From Microlunatus lacustris (GTDB lineage: Bacteria > Actinomycetota > Actinomycetes > Propionibacteriales > Propionibacteriaceae), in assembly GCA_039527025.1 (NCBI GenBank), contig BAAAJN010000004.1, positions 1 to 64,000 on the forward strand: 64,000 bases of DNA, read 5' to 3'. Under the pieces are notes generated by a model. The model saw nothing but the letters and a program-made list of their open reading frames with translations. It was not told where the DNA came from and searched no databases. The position numbers and the translations under genes are program-made. How positions within the stretch are numbered: position 1 is the stretch's first letter; every line of letters begins with the position of its first letter. Below, in pieces: positions 1-7,972 of the stretch.

Positions 1-1
1 A

Positions 2-235
2 GCGGTCTGCTTCCACGCCGCCGAGCTCGGCGTCGTGTTCACCGGCGACACCCTGTTCTCCGGCGGTCCCGGCGCCACCGGACGCTCGTTCAGCGACGCC
101 GACCTGATCGTCGTCTCGATCACCGAGCGGCTGCTGGGACTCCCGGGGGACACGGTGGTCAAGACCGGTCACGGTGACGACACCACCATCGAGGCCGAGC
201 GAGCGAACGTCCGTCGACCCGTCGACGACGCCTGA
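2..235 (+). CDS. MBL-fold metallo-hydrolase, C-terminal part (cut by window edge)
   Basis: Only the last 77 codons are present, because the gene enters from the left edge. The visible stretch reads HAAELGVVFTGDTLFSGGPG and ends with a KTGHGDDTTI motif. This is the typical final part of the glyoxalase II-like metallo-beta-lactamase fold, where GDTLF carries a metal-bridging Asp and the late GHG carries the last metal His. The family hydrolyses thioesters, lactones or phosphoesters with two metal ions. The substrate cannot be told from this piece. The stop codon overlaps the ribosome binding site of the downstream MetF-like gene, 8 bases away, so the two are probably cotranscribed. Confidence 0.85.
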   Translation, partial: AVCFHAAELGVVFTGDTLFSGGPGATGRSFSDADLIVVSITERLLGLPGDTVVKTGHGDDTTIEAERANVRRPVDDA

Positions 236-243
236 GGAGCACG

Positions 244-1104
244 ATGGGGGCGGACTCGACCGCGCCGGCCGTTGTCCGGCTGGTCGAGCGGGCGCGCTTC
301 GAGGTGCTGCCGACTGCCGACACCGAGGCGATGGTGGTCGAACACCTCCCGCTGGACCGCGTCGTCACCATCACCGCCTCGCCGCGGCAGGGTCTGGAAG
401 CCACCCTCGACCTCGCCGAGCGGCTCGCCCTCCGGGGACACGCGGTGGTGCCGCACCTGGCGGCCCGCATGGTCAGCGGGCGTGCGGAGCTGGCCGAGAT
501 CGTGCACCGCCTGACGAGCGCAGGGGTGCAGGGCGTGTTCGTCCCGGCGGGCGACGCCGAACCGGTCGGGGACTACCGGGACGCCCTGGCGCTCCTGGAG
601 GACCTGGCGCGGTTGGGCAGCCCGTTCGCCCACGTCGGCGTCACCGGTTACCCCGAGTCCCACCCGACCATCCACGACGACGTGACCGTGCAGTCCCTGT
701 GGGACAAGCGCCGGCACGCCACGCACGTCGTCAGCAACCTCACCTTCGACCCGGCGGCGGTGAGCACCTGGATCAGCCGCCTGCGTGCTCGCGGGGTGAC
801 GACCCCAGTCCTGCTGGGCGTCCCCGGTCCCGTCGCGCGCGCCAAGCTGCTGGCCACGGCGACCAGGATCGGCGTCGGCGAGTCGACCCGCTTCCTGGCC
901 AAGAACAAGGGCTTGTTCGCCCGGCTCGCGGCGCCCGGCGGCTTCACGGGGGAGCGGTTCGTCCTCGACTGCGCACCGGCCGCGGTGGCTCCGGAGGCGC
1001 GCGTGGAGGGCTTGCACGTCTTCACCTTCAACCAGATCGCCGCGACCGAGCGGTGGCGGAGCGACCTCCTGGCCCGGCTACCCGAGCAGCGTCACGCCAC
1101 GTGA
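244..1104 (+). CDS. Methylenetetrahydrofolate reductase (MetF) family protein
   Basis: This 286-residue protein resembles the flavin-dependent MetF family, a TIM barrel that interconverts 5,10-methylene-THF and 5-methyl-THF. Visible signs are an N-terminal FEVLPTAD segment, the barrel strands GVQGVFVPAGD, HVGVTGYPESHPTI and HVVSNLTFDP, and a C-terminal FTFNQIAATERW like the MetF ending HFYTLN. The ATG has GAGGAG 4 bases upstream. It follows the metallo-hydrolase by 8 bases, and its end overlaps the convergent IclR gene by 13 bases. It may serve a one-carbon or demethylation pathway rather than be the housekeeping methionine enzyme, because there is no met context. That role is inference; the family call is firm. 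Confidence 0.8.
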   Translation: MGADSTAPAVVRLVERARFEVLPTADTEAMVVEHLPLDRVVTITASPRQGLEATLDLAERLALRGHAVVPHLAARMVSGRAELAEIVHRLTSAGVQGVFVPAGDAEPVGDYRDALALLEDLARLGSPFAHVGVTGYPESHPTIHDDVTVQSLWDKRRHATHVVSNLTFDPAAVSTWISRLRARGVTTPVLLGVPGPVARAKLLATATRIGVGESTRFLAKNKGLFARLAAPGGFTGERFVLDCAPAAVAPEARVEGLHVFTFNQIAATERWRSDLLARLPEQRHAT

Positions 1105-1871
1105 CCCCAGTGGCCCATCCGGCGGCTGAGGCTCGCGGCGGTGTCCTGGAGCAGACCGACGACCTCGGCGATGCGCTCAGGGCTCAGGCGGTAGGCCGGT
1201 CCTGATGCGCTGAGGGCGGCGATGACCCCGCCGTCCTCGTCCTTGACCGGGACGGCGACCGCGTTCAGGCCGAGCTCGAGCTCGCCGTAGGTGACGGCAT
1301 GGCCCTGCTCGAGCACGCGTCGGAGCTCATCGCGCAGGACCTGCTGGTCGGTGTGGGTGTGCTGGGTGAAGCGGTCGAGCTCCCGGTCGAGCAGCTCGGC
1401 CTGCTGGTCGCTGGCGAGGTGGGCCAGCAGCACCTTGCCGCTGGAGGTGGCGTGCAGCGGCGTGAGCTGGCCGGTCCAGTTCTGGCTGACCACCGACGCC
1501 CCACCGTGTGACTGGACGACGTTGACCGCGAAGTGCTCGGACAGCACGGCGACGTTGATCGACTCGCCGACCGTGCGCGCCAGCTGATCAGTCAGGGGGC
1601 GTGCCTGCTCGGTCAGCTCGAGCTGGACGTTGACGCTGCGGGCCAGCCGGACGAGGCCGAAGCCCAGCCGGTACTTCCCGCGCTCCGTGTCCTGCTGGAC
1701 CATCTCCCGCGCCTCCAGCGCACCCAGCAGGCGGAAGGCGGTGGACTTGTGCACCCCGATCTCGTTGGCGAGCTCGCTGACCCCGCCCGAGCCCCAGCCC
1801 GCCAGCAGCTCGAGGACTTGCAGGGCGCGGTCCACCGACTGGAGACCGGTGCCGGCGTCGGAGTTGGTCAC
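1092..1871 (-). CDS. IclR family transcriptional regulator
   Basis: This 259-residue protein has an N-terminal winged helix-turn-helix (about residues 10-65, with VSELANEIGVHKSTAFRLLGALEA). The larger IclR effector domain follows (about 80-250, including HATSSGKVLLAHL and a late LSPERIAEVVGLLQ segment). IclR proteins are usually repressors or activators of nearby catabolic genes and bind small acids. The start is a GTG with AGGAGG about 10 bases upstream. It converges on the MetF-like gene and is not obviously divergent from a target, so it may control itself or the upstream one-carbon genes. A near-palindrome upstream is a candidate operator. Confidence 0.93.
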   Translation of the reverse strand: MTNSDAGTGLQSVDRALQVLELLAGWGSGGVSELANEIGVHKSTAFRLLGALEAREMVQQDTERGKYRLGFGLVRLARSVNVQLELTEQARPLTDQLARTVGESINVAVLSEHFAVNVVQSHGGASVVSQNWTGQLTPLHATSSGKVLLAHLASDQQAELLDRELDRFTQHTHTDQQVLRDELRRVLEQGHAVTYGELELGLNAVAVPVKDEDGGVIAALSASGPAYRLSPERIAEVVGLLQDTAASLSRRMGHWGHVA

Positions 1872-1956
1872 GGTGGGTCGTCCTCCTCGGAGAGGGTCGG
1901 GTGGTCAGAGCGGGCTCGGCGCCCAGGAGCCGGCGCCCTGGTTGATCTGCGCTCCA

Positions 1957-1981
1957 CAGTTGCACATCGCGCAAACAACTG
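1957..1981. promoter_or_regulatory. Candidate IclR operator
   Basis: An interrupted inverted repeat has outer arms CAGTTG (1957-1962) and CAACTG (1976-1981). It encloses a near-palindrome TTGCAC-ATC-GCGCAA. It lies about 86 bases upstream of the IclR start and has the TTGC/GCAA form common for IclR-type sites. Function is inferred from position and symmetry only. Confidence 0.4.
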
Positions 1982-2032
1982 CAGCCCAGGCAACGCGGAC
2001 CAGCAGTGGTCGCCGGCCGGCGAGGCGAGGTG

Positions 2033-3250
2033 CTAGGTGCTGGGGCTGTCGGAGTGCGGCCAGTCGAGCAGCCGGGCCCCGATGACGGCGATCTGCAGAG
2101 GGAGGCGCTGGCGGGGGTCGGTGGCGTCGTGCCCGGTCAGCGCCGCGACCCGGGAGAGCCGGTAGGTGACCGTGCGGACCGACATGTGCAGCTGCCGGGC
2201 CGTCTCGGTGGCGACAGCCCCGGTCTCGAAGTAGGTGTGCAGGGTCTGCAGGAGGGGGACGGCGCCGCCGCGGGCTCGGGTGAGCGGCTCCAGCGTGGCC
2301 TGCACGAGGTCGGCCAGGGCATCGTGGTCCCGCCCGAGGACCCGGTAGACGAGCAGGTCCCGCGCGTGCACGGTGTTGGAGGTCAGCTGCAGCCGGTGGG
2401 CGAGCAGCAGGGCCTCGCGGGCTTCCTCGTAGGAGCGGGCGATGCCGTAGGCGCCGGGGTAGGGCCGACCGGCGCCGACCTGCCACCGGCTGGTCCGGGA
2501 CTGCTGGCTGAGCTGGCGTTGCAGGTAGTCGGCCGGCTCGGCCTGGCCGGCTGCGCTGGCGGGGTGGTCGGCCGGCACGACGACCGCGAGCAGGTCGTCC
2601 TTCATGGCCACCAGGATCTCCCGGTCGCCGAAGCGTTCGACGACCGCGCGCTGGACGAGGGACGCGGCCCGGTCCACGTCGGCGCGGGAGCTCGCGGCGG
2701 CCAGCAGCACCTGGTGCGGCCGGGCCAGGTCGAGTCCCAGCGGTTCGGCCCGGCGGACCAGCCGTGACACGTCCGCGTCGCCGCGCAGCAGGTCGTCGAT
2801 GAACTCTCGCCGCACCGACTCCTCGTGGCGGATCATCTGCTGACGAGCGGCTTGGTGACCCTCCACCATCACCTCGACGGCGTCGTTGACGACGCGCAGG
2901 ACGGCAGCGGCGGCGGCACTCACCTTGTCCCGGTCCCGGGTGCGGACCACCGCGGGGATCTCCTGCCAGAGGCGCCACGCCGCGGTCAGGTAGAGGTCGA
3001 CGGCCTGTTTCGCGTCGACGCCCTGCTCGGCTGCCCGCTGGCCCAGCGTGCGGACGGCGGCGAGCTCGCTCGGCGGTGGTCGTCGGCCGGTCAGAGCAGC
3101 GTCGGCCAGCATCACCAGGTACTCCCCCAGCAGGTTGGCCGGGGCGCCGACGTCGCGCGCGGCCGCCTCCGCGACGTCGGCCACCCAGGCCTCGGTCGTG
3201 TCGGGGGGCCGGAGCGCGGGGCCGCTCCCGCTCATCGTGCCGCTGTCCAT
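2033..3250 (-). CDS. PucR/CdaR-type helix-turn-helix regulator
   Basis: This 405-residue cytoplasmic regulator has an N-terminal helical sensor-like region (residues 1-150) and a central GGDEF-like CdaR region (about 165-300, around RREFIDDLLRGD and GAGRPYPG). The C-terminal PucR helix-turn-helix is at about 335-392 and reads YFETGAVATETARQLHMSVRTVTYRLSR over two adjacent pieces. Such proteins regulate purine, sugar-acid or aromatic catabolism and development in actinobacteria. The ATG follows a strong GGAGGAGG. It is divergent from the zinc-finger/HPF gene. A 17-base palindrome in the shared promoter region may be its site. The ligand is unknown. Confidence 0.88.
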   Translation of the reverse strand: MDSGTMSGSGPALRPPDTTEAWVADVAEAAARDVGAPANLLGEYLVMLADAALTGRRPPPSELAAVRTLGQRAAEQGVDAKQAVDLYLTAAWRLWQEIPAVVRTRDRDKVSAAAAAVLRVVNDAVEVMVEGHQAARQQMIRHEESVRREFIDDLLRGDADVSRLVRRAEPLGLDLARPHQVLLAAASSRADVDRAASLVQRAVVERFGDREILVAMKDDLLAVVVPADHPASAAGQAEPADYLQRQLSQQSRTSRWQVGAGRPYPGAYGIARSYEEAREALLLAHRLQLTSNTVHARDLLVYRVLGRDHDALADLVQATLEPLTRARGGAVPLLQTLHTYFETGAVATETARQLHMSVRTVTYRLSRVAALTGHDATDPRQRLPLQIAVIGARLLDWPHSDSPST

Positions 3251-3298
3251 GGTCCTCCTCCTCCGGCCTGCCGCCAGATCGTCAGCCTAGGCGCTTTC

Positions 3299-3315
3299 TT
3301 GCCGGGTACCGGCAA
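3299..3315. promoter_or_regulatory. Palindrome in the PucR / ribosome-factor divergent promoter
   Basis: TTGCCGG-GTA-CCGGCAA is a perfect 7-base inverted repeat with a 3-base spacer. It lies 49 bases upstream of the PucR-type start and about 168 bases upstream of the zinc-finger/HPF gene. It is a good candidate for autoregulation by the PucR-type protein. No experimental or family consensus supports it. Confidence 0.4.
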
Positions 3316-3482
3316 CCAAGACCGTCGAGATCGTCCGTGACGGCGCCTGGTTTCCCGGGGTCCGGACGCCGACGATGGGTGGTGGCAGTCCGTTGCCGGT
3401 CCCGGCGCTGTCCCTGCCGTGCCTGATCGGCGCGCCGGGCAGCCCGCACCGCCGGTGCAGGGCCGGAGGGGAAGGAGACGAG

Positions 3483-4235
3483 ATGACGAACCAGCTCACG
3501 ATGAGCAGGCCGGCGAGGGTCGACGAGCGTCGCCGGCGTGGTTGGACGGCACAGCTGCTCGAGAACCGGGGCTTCCGGCTCGAGCAGATCGACCAGCTGA
3601 CGGTCGAGCTGGCCACCGGCGGGACGCCAGGTCGGCAGCAGGTGGCCGCAGCCATGCTGGCTGCGGCCCAGCTCTCGTTGCGGGACACCGACGACGCACT
3701 CCGCCGGCTCGCCGCCGGGACCTTCGGCACCTGCGGGACCTGCAGCGGGTCGATCGAGCTCGAGCGGCTCGACGTCTTGCCGATGGCCGGGCTGTGCACG
3801 ACCTGCCAGTACCAGGCCGACCACCAGCCACCGGCCGGCATCCCGGTCGGGCTGCCCGCGGTCGGCCGCAACCCCACGAGGAGCCTTCACATGCAGATCC
3901 TGTTCAACACCGACAAGCACGTCGAGGCAGAGCCGCAGCTCACCCAGCAGGTGCAGGACACGGTCGACACCGGCCTGCGGCGGTTCGCCGGCCAGCTCAC
4001 CCGGGTCGAGGTGCACATCAGCGACCAGAGCGGCGGTCTCGCCGGAGCCGCCGACCTGCGGTGCACGATCGAGGCCCGGCCCGCCGAACGGCAACCGATC
4101 GCGGTGCACGAGAACGCCGCCACCGCCCAGCAGGCGTGCGCTGGGGCGGTCGCCAAGATGCGCAACCTGTTGGAGACCACCTTCGGTCGAGCCGAGGCAC
4201 GCCAGGGCCGCGACACCATCCGGCGCCCGCAGTGA
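3483..4235 (+). CDS. DksA/TraR-type zinc finger fused to an HPF/RaiA-like domain
   Basis: The ATG at 3483 follows AGGGGAAGGAG and gives 250 residues. Residues 1-75 are helical. Residues 75-105 hold a TraR/DksA C4 zinc finger (GTFGTCGTCSG ... GLCTTC, two CxxC pairs), the module by which DksA-like proteins reach RNA polymerase. From residue 137 the chain reads MQILFNTDKHVEAE and continues for about 114 residues like a short ribosome hibernation factor (HPF/RaiA fold, RRFAGQLTRVEVHISDQS). Such domains normally occur as separate short proteins. Here the two are in one open frame with no stop between them. An internal ATG at 3891 has its own GAGGAG, so a separate HPF-like product is also possible. 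The baeRF gene follows 55 bases later. Confidence 0.75.
   Translation: MTNQLTMSRPARVDERRRRGWTAQLLENRGFRLEQIDQLTVELATGGTPGRQQVAAAMLAAAQLSLRDTDDALRRLAAGTFGTCGTCSGSIELERLDVLPMAGLCTTCQYQADHQPPAGIPVGLPAVGRNPTRSLHMQILFNTDKHVEAEPQLTQQVQDTVDTGLRRFAGQLTRVEVHISDQSGGLAGAADLRCTIEARPAERQPIAVHENAATAQQACAGAVAKMRNLLETTFGRAEARQGRDTIRRPQ
3878..3893 (+). promoter_or_regulatory. Internal ribosome binding site and start for the HPF-like domain
   Basis: GAGGAG at 3878-3883 is followed by 7 bases and ATG at 3891, in frame with the upstream zinc-finger gene. The Met begins exactly at the usual first residue of stand-alone short HPF/RaiA-like proteins (MQILFNTDKH). This suggests either two products from one frame or a recent loss of the stop codon between two genes. 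Confidence 0.5.
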
Positions 4236-4290
4236 ACGCGGACGCGCTCGGCCGCCCCCGCCACCGCTGTCTGTCCGCCGGGAGCCGCTG

Positions 4291-5457
4291 ATGTTCACCC
4301 GCGACGACCTGGCCGCCCTCGCCGCCGTCGAGACCTCTCTGGCGGTGTCGGTGTTCCTGCCCACGGAGATCCGTGGAGCCGAGACCCGGCAGGGCCCGAT
4401 CCGGCTGAAGAACCTGCTGACCGACGCCCGGGACCTGCTCGTCGCCGACGGGGCGTCGGGATCACAGGCGGACCGCCTGCTGGCCCCCGGCTGGGGCCTG
4501 GTGGAGGACCACGAGTTCTGGCGGCACCAGGACCACGGGCTCGCGCTCTTCCTCGGGGAGCAGGGGTTGGAGCACTTCTCGGTACCGGTGGCGCTGGAGG
4601 AGCAGGTGGTGGTCGGGTCGCAGTTCCAGCTGAAGCCGCTCCTGCCGCTGCTCAGCAGGGGAGAAGACTTCTGGCTGGTCAGCCTCGCGGCCGGGCAGGT
4701 CCGGCTGCTCCGCGGTTCGGCGTCCGCCCTCGACGAGGACGACAGCGTCGCCGACCTCCCCGCCAGCCTCGAGGACGTCGCCGCCGACCCCGACTACGAG
4801 AACCCGGTCCAGGCGTCCCCGGTCGCGCGGTCGGGCACCGGCTCGATCAACATCGGCAACGCCCAGGTCTACGGTGACAGCCCTCCCGACTGGCGCAAGA
4901 ACCAGCTGGTGGAGTTCGCGCGCCGGGTCGCTGCTGCCGTCGACGGCGCAGCCGCCAGGAGTGGCCTGCCGGTCGTGCTGGTGGCCGACGCCGAGCTCGG
5001 TGGACATTTCCAGCAGGCCAGCAGGCTCGGGTCGCAGCTGGTCGGAACGGTCGAGACGAATCCCGCCGCCCTCGACGACCGCCAGCTGCACGAGGCCGCC
5101 TACGCCGTGCTGGGACCCCGGTTGGACGCAGAACGGGCTCAGGTGGTCGAGCAGTTCGCTGCTCTGCGGGGCCAGCAGGACGCGCGGGCGGTCGCCGGGG
5201 CCGAGGACGTGGCGGTAGCTGCCCACCACGGCCGGGTCGAGACCCTGCTGCTGCGGTTGGGCGCCACCGTGCCCGGCCGCTACGATCCCGCCACCGCCAC
5301 GGTGGAGCTCAGTGGCGGAGGCGATCGCACCGTCGGGAGCACCGACCTCGTCGAGGAGTCAGCCCTGCTGACGCTGGGTGCCGGCGGGGAGATCTGCCTG
5401 CTCGAGCCCGCCGAGCTCCCCGAGGTCGAACACCTGGCCGCCGTGCTCCGCTACTGA
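4291..5457 (+). CDS. baeRF-family protein (bacterial archaeo-eukaryotic release factor-like)
   Basis: This 388-residue protein matches the baeRF3-like pattern. It starts with VSVFLPTEIRGAETRQGPIR, continues RLKNLLTDAR, and has a middle segment LALFLGEQGLEHFSVPV. A long eRF1-domain-2-like half follows, with LVADAELGGHFQQAS near residues 228-245. Bacterial members lack the peptide-release GGQ function in most cases. Related proteins (Balon and its mycobacterial homologue) bind the ribosomal A site during dormancy. The start has GGGAG 6-7 bases upstream. It lies directly downstream of the zinc-finger/HPF gene on the same strand, which supports a joint ribosome-related role. That role is inferred from family and context. 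Confidence 0.8.
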   Translation: MFTRDDLAALAAVETSLAVSVFLPTEIRGAETRQGPIRLKNLLTDARDLLVADGASGSQADRLLAPGWGLVEDHEFWRHQDHGLALFLGEQGLEHFSVPVALEEQVVVGSQFQLKPLLPLLSRGEDFWLVSLAAGQVRLLRGSASALDEDDSVADLPASLEDVAADPDYENPVQASPVARSGTGSINIGNAQVYGDSPPDWRKNQLVEFARRVAAAVDGAAARSGLPVVLVADAELGGHFQQASRLGSQLVGTVETNPAALDDRQLHEAAYAVLGPRLDAERAQVVEQFAALRGQQDARAVAGAEDVAVAAHHGRVETLLLRLGATVPGRYDPATATVELSGGGDRTVGSTDLVEESALLTLGAGGEICLLEPAELPEVEHLAAVLRY

Positions 5458-5470
5458 TCGGGCGCACCGG

Positions 5471-6643
5471 CTACCGGGTGCTGGCGTCGTGCGCCGGGAC
5501 CCTGCTCCGGAGACCGGGGACGGCAGCGGCGGCGGACACCAGGGCCGCCACGAGGAACGCGGGAGCGTAGCCGGCCACCGGGATCAGCGCTCCGACGACG
5601 CCCGCGCCCAGCGCCTGGCCGAGGACCAGCGTGATGAAGAGGAGCGCGGTCCCGGCCGGCGCGCGCGCCCGGTCGATCGAGGCCGTCCAGGCGATCAGTG
5701 CTCCCGAGGCCGCGGTGTAGCCCCAGCCGAACGCGGCGCAGGCGGCCAGGGCCAGTGGCGCGTTCCCCGGGGCGGCGGCCAGGGCCGCCGAGGTCACCGC
5801 CACGGTGCCGGTCGTGAGGACCCACGCCTCGGGGGCTCTGCGGCGCTCCAGCCAGCGCGCCGTGGGCACGACCGCGGCGCCACCGGCGCCGAGTGCGATC
5901 CAGGCCGTCACCGACACCGACTCGCCGACGCCTGCCTGGACCAGCATCGACCTGCCGTAGTTCCACACCGCGGCCGAGCCGCAGCCCATCAGCAGGGCCG
6001 CTGCGAGGACCCGCCAGTGCGCGGCGAACCAGGGTGGCGGCGGCAGCGGGTGCCGGACCGGGAGCCCCTCGTGGTCGTCCTGGTCGGCAACCAGGACGAG
6101 GCCGGCGGCCACCACCGTGACGACTGCGGCGACCACCCAGGTGAGGCGCCAGTTCGGCAGCAGCGCCAGGGCCAGCAGGCCGGCCGCGACCAGTCCGGGC
6201 CCCGTTCCGGCGTTGACGACGGCCTGCACCCCGGGCCGCTGCCGGGTGGACGGGTTGCGTTGCAGCACGGCGACGAGGGCGGGCGACGCCAGGCCGGCGC
6301 CGCCCGAGCTGAGGACCGCGAAGACCGCGAAGCTCCCGGCGTCCGGGGCCGCCGCCATGCCGCAGGCACCGACGGCTGCGCTGAGCGCCGAGGCGACCAC
6401 CAGGGCGCGGGCACGGCGTGCCGCCAGCAGGAAGCCCAGGAGTGCTCCCAGGCAGTAGACGACGGAGGCGCCCGCGGAGACGAGCCCGGCCGCGGCGACG
6501 TCCAGCCCCAGCTCGCGCTGCACATCGGGCAGGACGAGCCCGTAGGCGAGCCGGACCAGACCGTAGGTGGCGGCGATCAGCCCGGTCCCGGCCACCACCA
6601 GCGGTACGGGCGAGGTCCCCAGCAACGAAAACGGTCGTTTCAC
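5471..6643 (-). CDS. MFS transporter
   Basis: This 390-residue integral membrane protein has about 12 predicted membrane segments in two halves, broken by a charged central loop (about residues 185-205, VADQDDHEGLPVRHPLPPPP). The N-terminal TYGLVRLAYGLVLPDVQRELG resembles the YbfB/YjiJ-like branch of the major facilitator superfamily. It probably exports a small molecule with proton exchange; the substrate is unknown. The start is a GTG only 23 bases from the divergent TetR start, so both genes must share one compact promoter. The first codons contain a short palindrome that may be the TetR site. Confidence 0.88.
   Translation of the reverse strand: MKRPFSLLGTSPVPLVVAGTGLIAATYGLVRLAYGLVLPDVQRELGLDVAAAGLVSAGASVVYCLGALLGFLLAARRARALVVASALSAAVGACGMAAAPDAGSFAVFAVLSSGGAGLASPALVAVLQRNPSTRQRPGVQAVVNAGTGPGLVAAGLLALALLPNWRLTWVVAAVVTVVAAGLVLVADQDDHEGLPVRHPLPPPPWFAAHWRVLAAALLMGCGSAAVWNYGRSMLVQAGVGESVSVTAWIALGAGGAAVVPTARWLERRRAPEAWVLTTGTVAVTSAALAAAPGNAPLALAACAAFGWGYTAASGALIAWTASIDRARAPAGTALLFITLVLGQALGAGVVGALIPVAGYAPAFLVAALVSAAAAVPGLRSRVPAHDASTR
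6629..6640. promoter_or_regulatory. Candidate TetR operator between MFS and TetR genes
   Basis: AAACG-GT-CGTTT is a perfect 5-base inverted repeat located in the first codons of the MFS gene and 27 bases before the TetR start. The AT-rich core stands out from the GC-rich surroundings. The intergenic gap is only 23 bases, so overlap of operator and coding sequence is expected. Confidence 0.4.
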
Positions 6644-6666
6644 TTTTGCGAGTCTAGGGTGCAGAC

Positions 6667-7227
6667 ATGACCATCCGCGCGGGGACCGAGTCGAAGCTGC
6701 TCGACGCGGCCGACGAGCTGTTCTTCTCCCGGGGGATCGCGGCGACCCCGGTCGACGCCGTGACCCGGCGGGCCGGGGTGTCGGCCGCCACCTTGTACCG
6801 CGGCTACCCGAGCAAGGAAGCCCTGCTCGCCGCCGTGCTGGAACGGCGTCATCGCGAGTGGATCACCACCTGGGACGCCGCGATCGCCCGACAGCACACC
6901 GACGAGGGTCGGCTGCTCGCGGTCTTCGACGCGCTCGACGCCTTCCGCACCCGACCTCTCGGTTCCCGCTGGTGCGCCTTCCTCGGTTCGGCGGCCGAGT
7001 ACGCCGACCCGCCGGCCGAGGTGGAACGCGCCATCCACCGCGACACCGAGACCATGCGCGCTCGGCTGCGTCAGCTCGCCGCCGCCATCGATCCCCGGCG
7101 CAGCAGTGAGCTCGCCGAGCAGCTCCTCCTCGTCATCACCGGAGACCTGGCGATGCGGCTCCGCGCACCGGGCCAGTCGACCGGGACGGCGCGCAGGATC
7201 GCCGCCACCCTGATCGCGCCTGGCTGA
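6667..7227 (+). CDS. TetR/AcrR family regulator
   Basis: This 186-residue protein has a standard TetR DNA-binding domain (residues 8-55, LDAADELFFSRGIAATPVDAVT and GVSAATLYRGYPSKEALL in two pieces) followed by a helical ligand domain. It is divergent from the MFS transporter by 23 bases, the classic arrangement of a repressor controlling an efflux pump. The short leader with no clear Shine-Dalgarno suggests a leaderless transcript. Confidence 0.93.
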   Translation: MTIRAGTESKLLDAADELFFSRGIAATPVDAVTRRAGVSAATLYRGYPSKEALLAAVLERRHREWITTWDAAIARQHTDEGRLLAVFDALDAFRTRPLGSRWCAFLGSAAEYADPPAEVERAIHRDTETMRARLRQLAAAIDPRRSSELAEQLLLVITGDLAMRLRAPGQSTGTARRIAATLIAPG

Positions 7228-7260
7228 GCCGCGTCCGCCGCCACCGGGACCGGGTGCAGC

Positions 7261-7785
7261 TCACGGGTTCCGACGAACTGCTCGCGCCCGGCGACCTGCT
7301 TCGACGGTGACGATCAAGGCCGCGAGCACACCACCGAGAGCGGCACCCACGGTGTTCATGAACCAGTCGTCGGTGTCGCAGGCGCGGCCCAGGGCCGGGA
7401 CGAGCGCCTGGAACAGCTCGATGAGCGCCGACAAGCCCGAGACGGCGGCGACGACGACCCATGGCCGGCGGAACCGGAGGGCGGCGAGGAGGGCGAGCGG
7501 CAGCATCATGGCGACGTTGGCCAGCGTGTCGAGCCCCCGGAACGGCACCGAGAACTGGACCGTGCAGAAGACGGCGGCGCGGGCACCCGAGGGCGACAGC
7601 GTCAGGGCGAGAGCACCGAGCAGTCCGACGGCGGTCAGCACCCCCAGCGCGCGAGACCTGCCGAAGCGGTGCAGCAGCCAGCCGAGGACGGTGCTCGAGG
7701 CTGCGGCGACGACGAAGAGGACGCGCACCAGCGTCGGGTTCTCGGCGAGGAGGGTGCTGATCACGCGGAGCGGCTCCTCACGCAT
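7261..7785 (-). CDS. VanZ-like membrane protein
   Basis: This 174-residue protein has about four to five hydrophobic segments. The conserved late region reads ELFQALVPALGRACDTDDWFMNTVGA, which matches the VanZ-like signature (elxQ...R..dvdDvlxNtxGa). VanZ of enterococci gives low-level teicoplanin resistance, but most chromosomal homologues have no known role. I chose ATG 7785 because it precedes the first membrane segment by about 18 residues. The gene is convergent with the TetR gene. Confidence 0.85.
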   Translation of the reverse strand: MREEPLRVISTLLAENPTLVRVLFVVAAASSTVLGWLLHRFGRSRALGVLTAVGLLGALALTLSPSGARAAVFCTVQFSVPFRGLDTLANVAMMLPLALLAALRFRRPWVVVAAVSGLSALIELFQALVPALGRACDTDDWFMNTVGAALGGVLAALIVTVEAGRRARAVRRNP

Positions 7786-7972
7786 CCTCGGGGCCTGCCG
7801 GGGCAGCCATCCTAGGGTCGGGCGCCGGGTCAGGGAGTCTCGAGCCGGAAGGGCGCCCAGGAGGCGCGCGGTGGACGGGGACGGTGTCCTGGGCGTCGAG
7901 ACGCGGTGGTCCGCCGCTGTCGAGCCGGCAATCCGCTTGAGCGACGCGACCGGGCGTGACGAGGATGGGCCC

